DNA of 64,000 bases, taken from Drechmeria coniospora. Lineage: Eukaryota > Ascomycota > Sordariomycetes > Hypocreales > Ophiocordycipitaceae. This document shows positions 23,443-34,098 of this stretch, piece after piece. Numbering within the stretch: position 1 is the first letter of the stretch; every line of letters starts with the position of its first letter. The notes beneath the pieces were generated by a model. It made no database searches. It worked only from the letters and a program-made list of their open reading frames with translations, and was not told where the DNA came from. The translations under genes were made by a program, and so were the position numbers. The DNA lies in the NCBI RefSeq assembly GCF_001625195.1, contig NC_054390.1, positions 4,488,027-4,552,026 of the forward strand. Reading direction: 5' to 3'.

Positions 23443-24392
23443 ATGGCGCGTTCATCTTCTGCCGAGCCGGCAAAGGTCACCAAGAAGAAGGGTGAGTCCG
23501 ACGCCCACCGGATGGCAGACGGTCCGCTCCCCGTGCTGACTTGTCGATTCTCGCAGGCACCCGCAGCGTCTCTACCCTGACGCCGCAGCAGCTCGCCCGC
23601 AAGCGGGCCAACGACCGGGAGGCGCAGCGTGCCATCCGGGCGAGAACCAAGGACCACATCGAAAAGTTGGAGCAGGAGCTCGAGGAGCTCCGGAGCCTCC
23701 AGAGCCGCGACAAGACGGTCCAGGATCTCCTCCGCCGGAACAAGGCTCTGGAAGACGAAGTCCGCCACCTCAAGGAGAACATGGGCATCTCCCTCACCTC
23801 GTCGCCGTACTCGGCGCCCACAGGTACGGCCGCCGCCGCCGTCGTCGACGCTTACGCCGTCTGCCAGAGCCTTCGCCGGCTAACCCCTTGCCCATCAGTA
23901 TACGACGACAACATCAGCGCCACCAGCAGCGGCGGCGCCATACCGAGCCCGCAGATGTCGCCCCTGCCCACCGGTGCCGACTACGGCCAGGCCCTTCCCG
24001 ACTACAGCCAACCGCAGTACGTGCCGCTCTCCAACAGCTCCGACGCCTGGTCCGGCCTGCCCAGCGCGACGATCCCGTCGAGCGTGCCGAGCCCGTCGCC
24101 GTCGGCCAACGACGAGTTCGGCAACACGGCCAACTACATCCCCACGAGCATGCCGACGTCGATGCTTCCCCACGGCGCCGCCAAGGACGTCAAGATGGAG
24201 TTTGAAGACATGCAGTCGATGGGTGCCAACCACGGATACATGCACCAGCAGCACTCGCACCAGCACGCGCACCAGCATCAGCCATCCCACCCCCAGCAGC
24301 ACCCCCAGCACCAGCAGCCGCGGCCCCATGCGTGGAACGTTTACCCCATGTACTACGACAGCGCCCCGCAAGCTGCCTGCGTCTCCCGATGA
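23443..24392 (+). CDS. bZIP transcription factor
   Basis: Predicted nuclear basic leucine-zipper DNA-binding protein of 269 residues. Exons 23443-23491, 23557-23823 and 23899-24392. Intron 1 has a GTGAGT donor. Intron 2 (75 nt, GTACGG donor, CTAAC branch site, CAG acceptor) is a multiple of three with no stop, so a 25-residue Ala-rich insertion would result if it is retained. The basic region at residues 31-50 aligns with the fungal N-x-x-A-Q-x-x-F-R signature, but the invariant asparagine position is D36 and the Phe is Ile; the neighbouring N35 is shifted by one. A leucine heptad pattern follows (L54, L61, L75). The C-terminal half is Ser/Pro-rich, then His/Gln-rich at about residues 207-240, and ends with an aromatic WNVYPMYYD segment. 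The gene sits alone between two gene-free stretches of 12.5 and 15.6 kb. Target genes are unknown. Confidence 0.87.
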
Positions 24393-25843
24393 GCCTCCCG
24401 CCGCGATGCAGGGGACAGGTTCGGGGCGGAGACCAAGGAGGGGGCGAGGCCGAACGGCGAGGCCCGGGCTTGATCGCGCACGCATTGCAGAGGGACGCGT
24501 CTGGTTCCCCCGACCGCACCGCCCGTCCACCGGTGCAAGGGCACGGGCCGAGGGGCGGCGGAAGCGAGCTCGACGAGCCCGCACTCCCCCGCCCGCCGGT
24601 CGGATCGATGAGGCAATGCGGCGCTCGAGCACTTTGTACAACTTTTTCATTCTCGTTGAAGCACGTTTTGATATAGGTCTCTGCGAATCGGGTCGGTTAC
24701 GGCACGTACGGTGCCACTTTGGCACGACTTGGGTACACACGCGTTCGGCATGGACGGGCCGCCGGCGTGGGAGCGGGCGAGAGAATGCGAAGCAAAAAAA
24801 GGGCAAGGATGGAATCCGGTTGGGAGGCGGTGTCATTTATGGGCGTGTTTGGCTAAAAAGGGAATACCACGGGCTCGGCACTTGAGATGGAGAGGGTTCG
24901 TCTGCTGTCTGATTTACATGTACGCGGCGTCGGCTGGTCGGAGTTTGTTGCATTTTTGCATCTTTGCATTTTCCGCATATACGCATCTTGGCATTTTTCG
25001 CATTTTTTGCCTTTTGCATTTTTTTTTCATTTTTCCTTTTGGACTCTTCGCAGGCAACAAAATCACTTGTAAGGATAGAGCGACGATGAATGCTATGCTA
25101 CACTCCACCATAATGGTTCGTCTGCACGAATGACCTTTTCCGGTGAGCCTTGGACACCAAGGTGCACGCGCGTGGAGGGGAAATTGGCCGTCGTCCGGTG
25201 ATGATGCTGGTTGGTGGTGGCTGGCCAGAGCCTTCGTCAGGAAAGGGCTGCCGTTCCTGCGACGACGGGGTGACGTTGTCCGCAGGAGTCTCGCGAGCTC
25301 GGTCAAGCTGGTGCATCTCGGCGAGGACGGCGAGGTCGGGTCCTCGCACATGGCACGCACGCGCGCAGCTTGGCGCGCCGTCCATCCGTACCGGCTGGGG
25401 GAGTGCCGTGCAGTGGCCAGCAGGCAATGCAAGCATCTGATTACCCGATGGCTTCGCTAAGCGGCTTGCCCCAACATCCTGCGGTACTTGCACGCCCTCT
25501 CGTCGGCGGCACTCGTCGGCGAGACTGACGAGTACCGACGCGCGAGCACGAGGTGCGGCAACAAGGGCCGTCTTCATGCGAGGGAGGGCGGCGTCCGAGC
25601 TCTGTCGAGAGCAATGGCGCTGAGACACGCCGTGGGGGTGGCCAGTCTCGATGCAATGCACGCGCGAGGCGGGTGATGGAGCAAGTGCGCGTCGGGATAG
25701 GTGTGCACGCTTGAAGAAATGACGTGGACCGGCGTTTGGACTCTCGGGGACCCGGCGGCATCGTATCGTTCCCACTCCCGCACCCCTCGGAGGGATGGTT
25801 GGTGATGGCGTCGTCGGCGGCGAATGTGGTGATGCCTCCGGAT

Positions 25844-25858
25844 GGGGGGGGGGGGGGG
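25844..25858. repeat. 15-base G homopolymer
   Basis: Uninterrupted guanine run in non-coding DNA; its exact length may be affected by sequencing error. Confidence 0.85.
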
Positions 25859-26539
25859 AGACGGTCCTGCTCGTGCATGACACAAAGGCGGGCGACAAAG
25901 CCCCCTGCTGGCGTACGAGCCTCGCCGTCAGAGAATTTCCAATTCGAGAATGAGGGCGTGGCGGTCATGTCGTTCATCATCAGCACTCGCGGACGCAGTG
26001 AAAGGATGATTCGAACCGATTCTCCTCTTGGGAGCCGAAAACTCCCTGCTTGGACGGGGTGGTGGTGGGCGAGACGAGTGACGATGGCTGGCCGAGTGCA
26101 GCTGTCCAGTGCGCCGGCGTGCAGCATCGAAGGCTTGGTGGCAGACGAGGGGAAAAAGAAATCAAGAGAGAAAAGAGGCGGCGACTGTCGGCGTCGCAAG
26201 GATTGCTCGATGCGAAATCGGGCCCTCCGAGGACGTGCTTGGTTGGCGATGATGGCGCCGATGGCACGGCCGAAACGAAACAGTGACGTTGCCGTTGCAC
26301 CACTTTTGGGCATCGCTGCGCTGCTGGGATGGTCAAGGGTCCGCCGTGGCGCCGGGCAGGCATCCGCTCCAGAGGGGGTGATGCGCTAATACGCGGCGCC
26401 TCCTGCCGGCATGGGCGGCAATGCCCATGCCGGCCTCAATGAGGCAATGCTTGCATCGTGCGGGGGGACGTGGGTAGCCGAGGAGGTAGATGTGGCGCCT
26501 TGGACGGCACCTCGTGGCGCGGCAGGGGCGCAGAATAGT

Positions 26540-27660
26540 GCATATATGCAACTACACCCAAGTACTTGCTTGTACAGCCAAGTATTAATTACATGCCTCC
26601 CACAGTACGGTGCACATGTACTTGCAGAGGCGCATAGGCAGGTGCCGCTGTGGTGCCGTACGGGGTGGTGACTCTGAACCGTAGGGAGTGCGTGTACTTG
26701 AACAGTACAAGTACACTGATAGCGAGGTGCTGCAAGTCGGCAGGCCCCGTTCTGCCGTGCCGTTTTGGCAGCGACTGGCAGCCGACCAGGACGAGGGCGC
26801 CGTCGCGAGGGTCCGAGTTGCACGCGTGCCTGCGTGCTGTATACGCATTGAACGGCGCACACAATGTACGGAGTAGGCCTACCAAGATCAGCACAGGTAC
26901 ACGCACCACGTACAATGCAAGTGTGGTAGCACACCGCCCAAGTGCACGTGTACACCACTCCTGGGGTGGCCATGGACTAAGGTGCTTGCCAGCAGAGGTA
27001 GGCATACGCAGTACGCCTCCTGTACTTGCATCGTAGTAGTTTCAGAGATGGCACAAGCACATCTACACCTAAGCGCAAGTATGTACAAGTACACGTACGT
27101 TGTAGTTTGCACGTACATGTAAGGCACGTATATACATACATTCAAGTACAGTAAGTGTAAGTGCAAGTACGGAGTACAGTAGGTGTACACCTAAGTATAA
27201 GTACTAGGTATGCAAGTAAGTACTTAGTCGTAAGTAAGAACCAGTACCCCGTACGGAGCATGTACACCTAAGTTCTTACAAGTGCTTGCTGCAAGTCACA
27301 CCTATATGCTGTGAACTATACATGTAGTGCCCAGCGCAAGCGCCAGAACTTGTGTTGCATGTACTCCGTACTTGTAGAGAGTACGCATGCATGTACTCCG
27401 TACTGCAAGTGCAGTAAGTAGTTGTACCTGCACGTACGGAACGCCAAGAATCACAGTGTGGAGGTACAGTGCTGCACACCAAAGTGCAGCTGTGCAAGGA
27501 CTTGTACACCTGCATGTACGCCTACCTAGGTGCCTAGTACCGTTACTCGCATGTAAGTACATAGTAGTATTACAGGTTCGCCTCCTTAAGTACAAGTACA
27601 CTTACTGTACTTGAGTACTTACACCTACTTGCTCCAACCTGCAGTGGTCAAGTGTAAAAA
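26540..27660. repeat. GTAC/TACGGAGTA word island
   Basis: High density of GTACTTGC, ACGTACA, TACGGAGTA (near 26868 and 27170) and TACTCCGTAC (near 27362 and 27395) words, especially after 27040. An ordinary segment lies at about 26720-26860. Confidence 0.7.
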
Positions 27661-28031
27661 TAGTTTACGCCGGTGCAAGCATACAAGGAACACGCCCAAG
27701 TCCCTGTACGGACATGCGATGGCAAGTACACCGCGCTGCAGGTACCGAGCACTCTGCCATGCAAACGCATGCTGACAGGTACTGCATCCACGGCGGGCAG
27801 GCAAGTAGGAGGCGTGGTTGGATTGTCGCCGTTGCGGCAGCATGCAGGCGAGCGCTGCTGGTCCGAACCAAGAGGACTGCATGTACTGTAATTCCATCTA
27901 CTGTACATGTCCGTGCAGGTACAAGCACAGTCAGTACTCGCACTCGCGTGCCTGCCCGTGACTGCCGTGCGCCAGCACCTGCGAAAAGCCCATCTGCCGA
28001 AAGAAGCAACAGGGCCGACCGCCTGCCGCCC

Positions 28032-28048
28032 ACCCCCCCCCCCCCCCC
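28032..28048. repeat. 17-base C homopolymer
   Basis: Uninterrupted cytosine run in non-coding DNA. Confidence 0.85.
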
Positions 28049-28189
28049 TGGGCAGACCCGGTGGTTCTTGCCACGTCCCGGCGGGTCGCACCCTTTCCGG
28101 AGGGATTATATCATCATGCCGAGTCCGCTATTTTCAGCTCGCTCGCCTCACCGACGGACCGCGTCATGTGCGGCCTCTGAGGAGCCCGC

Positions 28190-28396
28190 TGCTTTTTTTT
28201 TTTTCCTTTTTCCCCCTCTCCGTCACCGTACACCTACCTACTTACTGTACTTACAGTACAGTACTCTGGCGCGCTCGTTTGCTCTCTCGCTCTGGCAATC
28301 GCACTCACCCTCGGCCTCGGACTCTCTCCCTCTCCGTCGTCTTCTCTCCACTTCCGTACCGCCTTTTCGCGTTTTGCTTTTGCTATTGATTCACAA
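28190..28396 (+). promoter_or_regulatory. Leader-like CT-rich segment without a recognisable gene
   Basis: A poly-T and CT-rich tract (28191-28222), a short GTAC cluster (28240-28265) and a CT-rich stretch (28270-28375, with CTCTCCCTCTCCG-type words) end at a well-placed ATG (ttcacaATGg, 28396). The composition closely resembles the leaders of the bZIP and carotenoid oxygenase genes, yet the frame stops after four codons. A very short first exon, a non-coding transcript or a decayed gene are possible; nothing downstream decides between them. Confidence 0.3.
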
Positions 28397-29309
28397 TGGT
28401 CGTGGTGTGAATGCGACGAGGCCGCCAGGCGAGTGCCCCGTCAGACCGCAGCCGACCGAGGTGAGCGTTGAGCGATGGCTGCTACGGACGACCATCAAGG
28501 GCAACACTCGTGCTCGTCGTCGATTCTCCTGGCCGTGCACGTCTTCCCCGCCAACGTGGCCACGGATTGGCCACGGCCGGAATCTGCCCGCCCCTCGCGG
28601 CCCACGCAATTCCCCCTCTCTCGCCGCCGAGGCCGCTGTAGAACAAGGACGCGTGCGCGCACCATGGCTCCCGCGCAAGGGGGGGGGATGCCGGGCCGCC
28701 GGTGCTGGACGAGCCGGCTCTCCTAGCCGGCCGGATGAGGTGTCGACCTTGGCCGCGAATCGGGCAACTCGTAACGCGACAAATGCGCTCGCAAGCACGG
28801 GCGGCTCAGTGGCTGGCTCGGCCGTCGCAGCAGTCAGCAATCCATCTCGAGGGCATCATGCTGCCCGCCCATCTCCACTCAACATCCTTCCTTGCTGCGA
28901 CCGAAGCCGGCCGGCACCTTCCCAAGCGTCCCGAAGCAGCAACTTTTCACGCGCGCTTAGGGAAATTCTCTGCGACGGACGGCCGCCCGGACGCGGCACG
29001 GGGACAGGGCGGGCGGCGAATACGTCAGGGTTGCCTCTGCGCGCGCGGCGGCGGCCTGGGGCGGTCAAAGCACGGCGCCTCCTTGCGCTCCCTGTAGGGG
29101 TCGGTCGTCTGCGGCGCGGGCCAGCGGCCGGAATCACGATTCCACGCAACGTGCCTGGCTCTGTACCGTGGAGTCGCAGGACAGACACCGTTTGCCTGTC
29201 ATGCATCAACCCGTGGAAGAAGCTAGCAGTCTCGTTTACCTTTGGAGTGCTAGGCCGTTGCGCACGAGGCCCTCCACGTCGGGAGCTCGGCAAGCTGCCG
29301 GTACTAGCA

Positions 29310-29860
29310 AGCAGTGTACGCTTAAGGAGGGAGGTGTATTACGCTACTGCTACGGAGTACTGCAAGTACACACCTAGGCAGGTACTTAGCAATACCTCGA
29401 TATGCAGCATACCTAGGTACAGTACGGAGTACTCCGTACTAGGTACTTAAGTACTTCTGTACTTACGCCTTGCTGCTTGAGAAGCACAGGCCTGGGTAGT
29501 CATCCTGGCCGGCCGCAAGCGCCACGCGGCATTCACGTGCACGCACCGCACCCAGCACGTACAGTAAGCAAGTATTTGCTCCGAGGGCGGCACAATACGG
29601 TACCTGCAAGTAATAAGTAATATTCACGTGCATGCACATATGATAATTACTGCTAGGTGCTGTAGGTACTGTAGGTACTTGGTCGTGCTAGCTGACTTCT
29701 GGGTACCTGCAACGTCAACTAGTACCTGCTACCAATTACTAGTCGCCGAGTGGTGTCCAAGAGATAGTGCTGTACGTGTGCCTGTCGCGAGGCGCGGTGT
29801 CGCTGGTACTAGCAGGTATTGTGGCAGGTACTGTACTTCCGAGCTACCGAGTGTGCTGCA
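29310..29860. repeat. GTAC/TACGGAGTA word island with 20-bp palindrome
   Basis: Bases 29421-29440 form a perfect palindrome made of TACGGAGTA fused to its complement TACTCCGTA. TAGGTACTGTAGGTACTTGG direct repeats follow near 29650-29680. Confidence 0.75.
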
Positions 29861-30779
29861 AGTAACCAGCCGGTGCACTACGCTTACCCATGTGCTGAGA
29901 GACGGCCTTGCCGTCCGTAGCTCGATCGATCGGTCTCAGCCATGCTCGCATCCTTTGCTGCTGCTGCCATTCCTTCATCGAGCGTCATCTCAAACACGAC
30001 ACTCGCCATGTTGGGATGATGGCGCATCGTCATCCGGCTCTCGCTCCAGATCAGCACGGCGATCGTTCCACTCCATGAAGCAGGGTGCGTGCAGGTCATG
30101 TCAGGCCGTGCCAGGTCCTGCCTGTGCATCCAACAACGCTCATGTACGAGCAGTTCAAGTCGTGGGCAGGGCGGATGGGCTGTCCAAGCACACGTCGCAT
30201 GCGAGTCCCTGTGCCGCAGGGCGTACGGAGTACAAGTAGTCCAGGTCGATACGTATCATGGGGTACCTGGGTTCGTGGCGTCATTGTAGTGACGGCAACG
30301 CCCACGCAACCCGTACTTACAAGCGCGTGCGTGCATGCCGCGGCCAGGCAAGGACATGTCGACATGATACGTCACAGGCCTCGTTCATGCTGCAAGTACG
30401 GAGTACAGTCCCGCGATTTGACAGCTCCTTGGCGCCGCCGTGGAGGGCGGGGAAATTGAATTGGACCTGGCCTCTGGGAAATTGAACGGGACGCGGACGG
30501 GCCTGCGGCGGCCTGCCGGACCATGACGGGAGACGACGCTGCACACACACCACAGGCCGGCCGGCTCGAGGGGTGACAAGAGCCAGCCGAGGACGGCTAG
30601 GTTCTAGGTGGTACTGGATGGGCGAATTGTCCTACGAAGTTGTGTGCGTATAATAGCCGTGGGCTTGCGAGTTCCATCGGCGCCAGCGTTTGCGTACGCA
30701 AAGCGCAGACGCACTACTTGACTGCCCAATCATGTACACTCACTACATGGACATGGCCAGCGTCCATGGCACCTTCATG

Positions 30780-31990
30780 TGCCCGTGTATTTTAGATGTA
30801 TTCATTGCATACGTACTTATATGTACTTGGGCGCCGTAGAGTACGACTACAGTAGTCGTACGGAGTACAGGAACACTCGATTACGGGAAGCCGGCTCAAG
30901 TACAAAAGCACACATGTTGTTGTAAGCATTAAATACTTGGAAGTAATTACTCTACAGTAATACTCCGTACTTGTAAGCATGTTGATACATGTACTTACGT
31001 TAGTATCCGTACTTACTTAGGTGTACTTGTACGGAGTGTATTAGTTGTACTTGAGTAGTACTCCGTACGGAGCACGGCGTTGGTGTACTGTACATGCAAG
31101 TACTTGCATACCTACCTATAATTACTGTACTTGCATGTGTGATTTCGCACACTTACGGGACGGTATTACCTAAGGGATACAACAGGTCGGTGTATCACTC
31201 GTTCTACCTTGTACTGTACTTACAACTAAGTACAGTACTGCAGAGTATTATATTAGGCACCAGCCAGATGAGATGAGTACAGTACTACTGTACCTGCAAC
31301 TAAGTACCTAAGTAGTACTACTACTAGGTAAGTACTTGCCCACTTGTAGTAACCACAACTTGTATATTTACATGTACATGTACTTACAAGTACTCACACC
31401 TACTTACTTGTACTTGCAAGTTTCCGTATTCTCAAGGACTGTCTGTACATGTACTGTACAGCTATGGAATATTCCGTACCTGCTTGAAGGTGTACGATAC
31501 AAGTACTTGTGGTTGAACGTGCTCTGGATTGCCTCGTGACCCACCGAGATGCAAAAATATGGTGACGAGGAATCGGCAGACGGAACAGAGGGTTGCCTGC
31601 GCACAGTACTTGGGCTACGTGTGCATCGGTACCTAGTACTAGGTACCTATGCCTGGAGCACAAGGACGGCGTGCACTGGCAAGGTGCCGGGCGCCAGAGC
31701 ATCCGCACATGGCTCCAAGACGTGCTAGTGCGAGAATCCGTCGTCGCAGACCAGGCGGCCACATCCAGGCAGCAGCGCTGCTTGCACAAGTGTCAGGTGT
31801 ACATTGCTCCCGTGCTGTACTGTACTTGCAGCGTAAGTACATACACTGTACGGAGTACCTACAGGTACATGTAAGTATACCGTCCCTAATACGGAGCATA
31901 CAAGTATTTCATTTACTCCGTACGTACTCAAGTCAAGTCCGCACCATGTGTTGCTGCAGTTGTACAGTAAGTACACTTACAAGTACTTAC
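30780..31990. repeat. Large GTAC/TACGGAGTA word island with palindromes
   Basis: Contains an inverted repeat at 30841-30861 (10-base arms gtacgactac around one base), a 12-base palindrome ctccgtacggag at 31061-31072 and a perfect 20-bp palindrome at 31628-31647. Words such as GTACTTGTACGGAGT and ACTACTAGGTAAGTACTTG fill the rest. The strip at 31650-31790 is ordinary in composition. Confidence 0.75.
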
Positions 31991-33049
31991 AACTACACTT
32001 GTACCTGCACTGTTGGTGTGTACATGTATGTACATGTACATATTTACATGCACACCGAACAAGCACAAACCAACTTGAACTTGTACTTGTACATTCTCGT
32101 ACGGGAACTGGCGTTGGCAGATGGGGTACTCCGTCCTTGCGCCTGGACTTGATCGTTGGGGGCGGGCGTGCATGGAATGGCAGTGCATCCGGGCTGCTCA
32201 CCTCAACCAGAAGTTGGCTCTTCAACCAGATGGATGGTAACCGCCCCAGGCAGTGTGCCTCCGGCAGCCTCTTTGCGTCCTGATGAACACTCTAGGTCCC
32301 CTATTGTCGCAGCAACAGGATGATGGCGCACGCACCTTCCTGCGGTGCAGCAGCGCGAGAAAAAAAAATGCAAGTGCCATGGGTCGTCGTCTTGCCCCGT
32401 GTTGGTTGCATGTCGAGAAGTGGGAAGGTGGGATGGGAGTTGGGGGAAGGACTTGGCCGGATGACGTTGGTGCTGTTCCCATCCGCGGCAACCGTCACTC
32501 GGGGAGAGGCACCTTGCCATATTAATTCCTGCTGCCAATGCGTGTTTCTGCTTGACTGCATGAACAGGCCGTTTTACCTACTTACTCCGCAACGGGCAGA
32601 CTCTCGTGGCAGATGCACGACGGCCAGCCAGTCAGCATGGGCGACGTGGCCGAAAACGGCCGGCGTTCAACACCGATCAAGTGCCGACAAGACCCAACAA
32701 ACTCGCTGCCCCCGTACTACCTTTTCGCACCCGCTCCACTCGCTTCGTCTCGACGTTGAGCCGTCTCCCAGCCATCTCCCTACCGATCGATACGAGGCAG
32801 GTGGATGCCTTGTCCGAGCAGAAGGATGAGTCGATGCCTTCATTCCCTTACAGCTGTCGAGGATGTCGGTGACATTCTGCTGACCACGTCGTTTGCCGCC
32901 AAATTGCGGAAAGGAATGATGTGCGAGGGCGCCAGTCGAGGGACCGAAGACGGGGGCGGCCGCTCCCTCCCTCGAGCCTGTTTCGCCCACGACATAGCCT
33001 CAGGCCATTCGTTGATCCAGTCGCTCCATCGCTCCATCAATCAATCAGT

Positions 33050-33110
33050 CATGTCATTCACTCGCTCATTCACTCACTCACTCATTCATTCATTCATTCG
33101 CGTATTCATT
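33050..33110. repeat. (CATT)n / (CACT)n microsatellite
   Basis: Compound repeat of CATT and CACT units (CATTCACTCGCTCATT, then CATT repeated). Confidence 0.85.
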
Positions 33111-33206
33111 CTTCGTTCATGTCATGGAAAATGCCCTACATTGGAAATAGCCAATGCGATACCATACCACACCCTGCCATGCCATACATCTCATCCTTCA
33201 ATCAGC

Positions 33207-33240
33207 CATTAGCCATCAGCCATCAGCCATCAGCCATCAG
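33207..33240. repeat. AGCCATC heptanucleotide tandem repeat
   Basis: About 4.5 copies of a 7-bp unit, in gene-free DNA. Confidence 0.85.
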
Positions 33241-34021
33241 CGTTCGCTCCACACCAACACTCTCGCAAGCCCGGTGACCTTTGTCGCTCCGCCGCTGGCC
33301 CACGCGTCGACCCTGGCCTCGATGGAGCAAATTCCTCGCCGGGAAGAGGGGTTCCGGCCAGACACAGATACGCAGCACACACACCACCGCTTCGGGAGCA
33401 GGCGCGAGCGCATGAGGATCGATTGCAAAAACAAGGCATTGCAAACACCAACGAACGGCGTGGCACAGCAACGGGGCGGCCGAGCGGAGAGCCGTACCGT
33501 ACAGTGCACGAAGTTGTGCGCGACCTCCAACTGCACCATACCAGTAGCGTGTACTATTTTCCACCCTACCTGCTAGTGCACGCACTGTACACTTGGACTG
33601 CCGCCATCCACAGCCAAACAGGAGCAGCACCGCACCACCCACACCTGGCATCATGGAAGCTCGTTGGAAGGCCGCTAGAAGGCAGCGAGGATGAGGCCAA
33701 CGGCCCCAGTTGCCTTAGCGCACTCACGCTCTGACCAGCCATGCCGAGCATGGCTGATGAGTGGGTGTTGATGTTCAGCACACCCCCCCCCCTGGCCTCC
33801 TTCATCGCCCCGGCACAATGCGCTGGAAAGGCGACTAACTGGGAGGACGCCCATCAGCGTACATGCAAGTAAGTACAGTACCTAAGTACATCTACATGTA
33901 CAAGAGAGTGCTGGCCCTACCAACCTGTTGCTTGTATTATTACAGGCAAAATACCCAATCCGTTCTCGTGCTAGTCACGGTGGGCCTCCCCGGCAATGAA
34001 TGGAAGGCCCCTTACGGAGTA

Positions 34022-34098
34022 GGAGTAGTCCAGACAACTACCACGCTTGCGGTATGGCGAATGCAAAACTCCGTACTTAATAACTACTGGACTACTCC
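34022..34098. repeat. Short inverted-repeat element
   Basis: The 12-base arms ggagtagtccag (34022-34033) and ctggactactcc (34087-34098) are exact reverse complements 53 bases apart. Just outside the left arm and just inside the right arm lie ACGGAGT (34014) and ACTCCGT (about 34068). It looks like a small foldback or MITE-like relic of the word family; no target-site duplication was established. Confidence 0.45.

Noticed and set aside
26006..26030. Possible tRNA T-loop (GGTTCGAATC on the minus strand)
   Set aside because: No acceptor, D-arm or anticodon stem could be matched around it, so a tRNA is not supported.
25441..26313. 290-codon minus-strand frame with poly-Pro tract
   Set aside because: The proline run is only the antisense of a 15-base G homopolymer; composition is otherwise random.
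27714..29450. 578-codon plus-strand frame
   Set aside because: It runs through homopolymer tracts and repeat words, contains no domain, and is best explained by low stop-codon frequency in GC-rich DNA.
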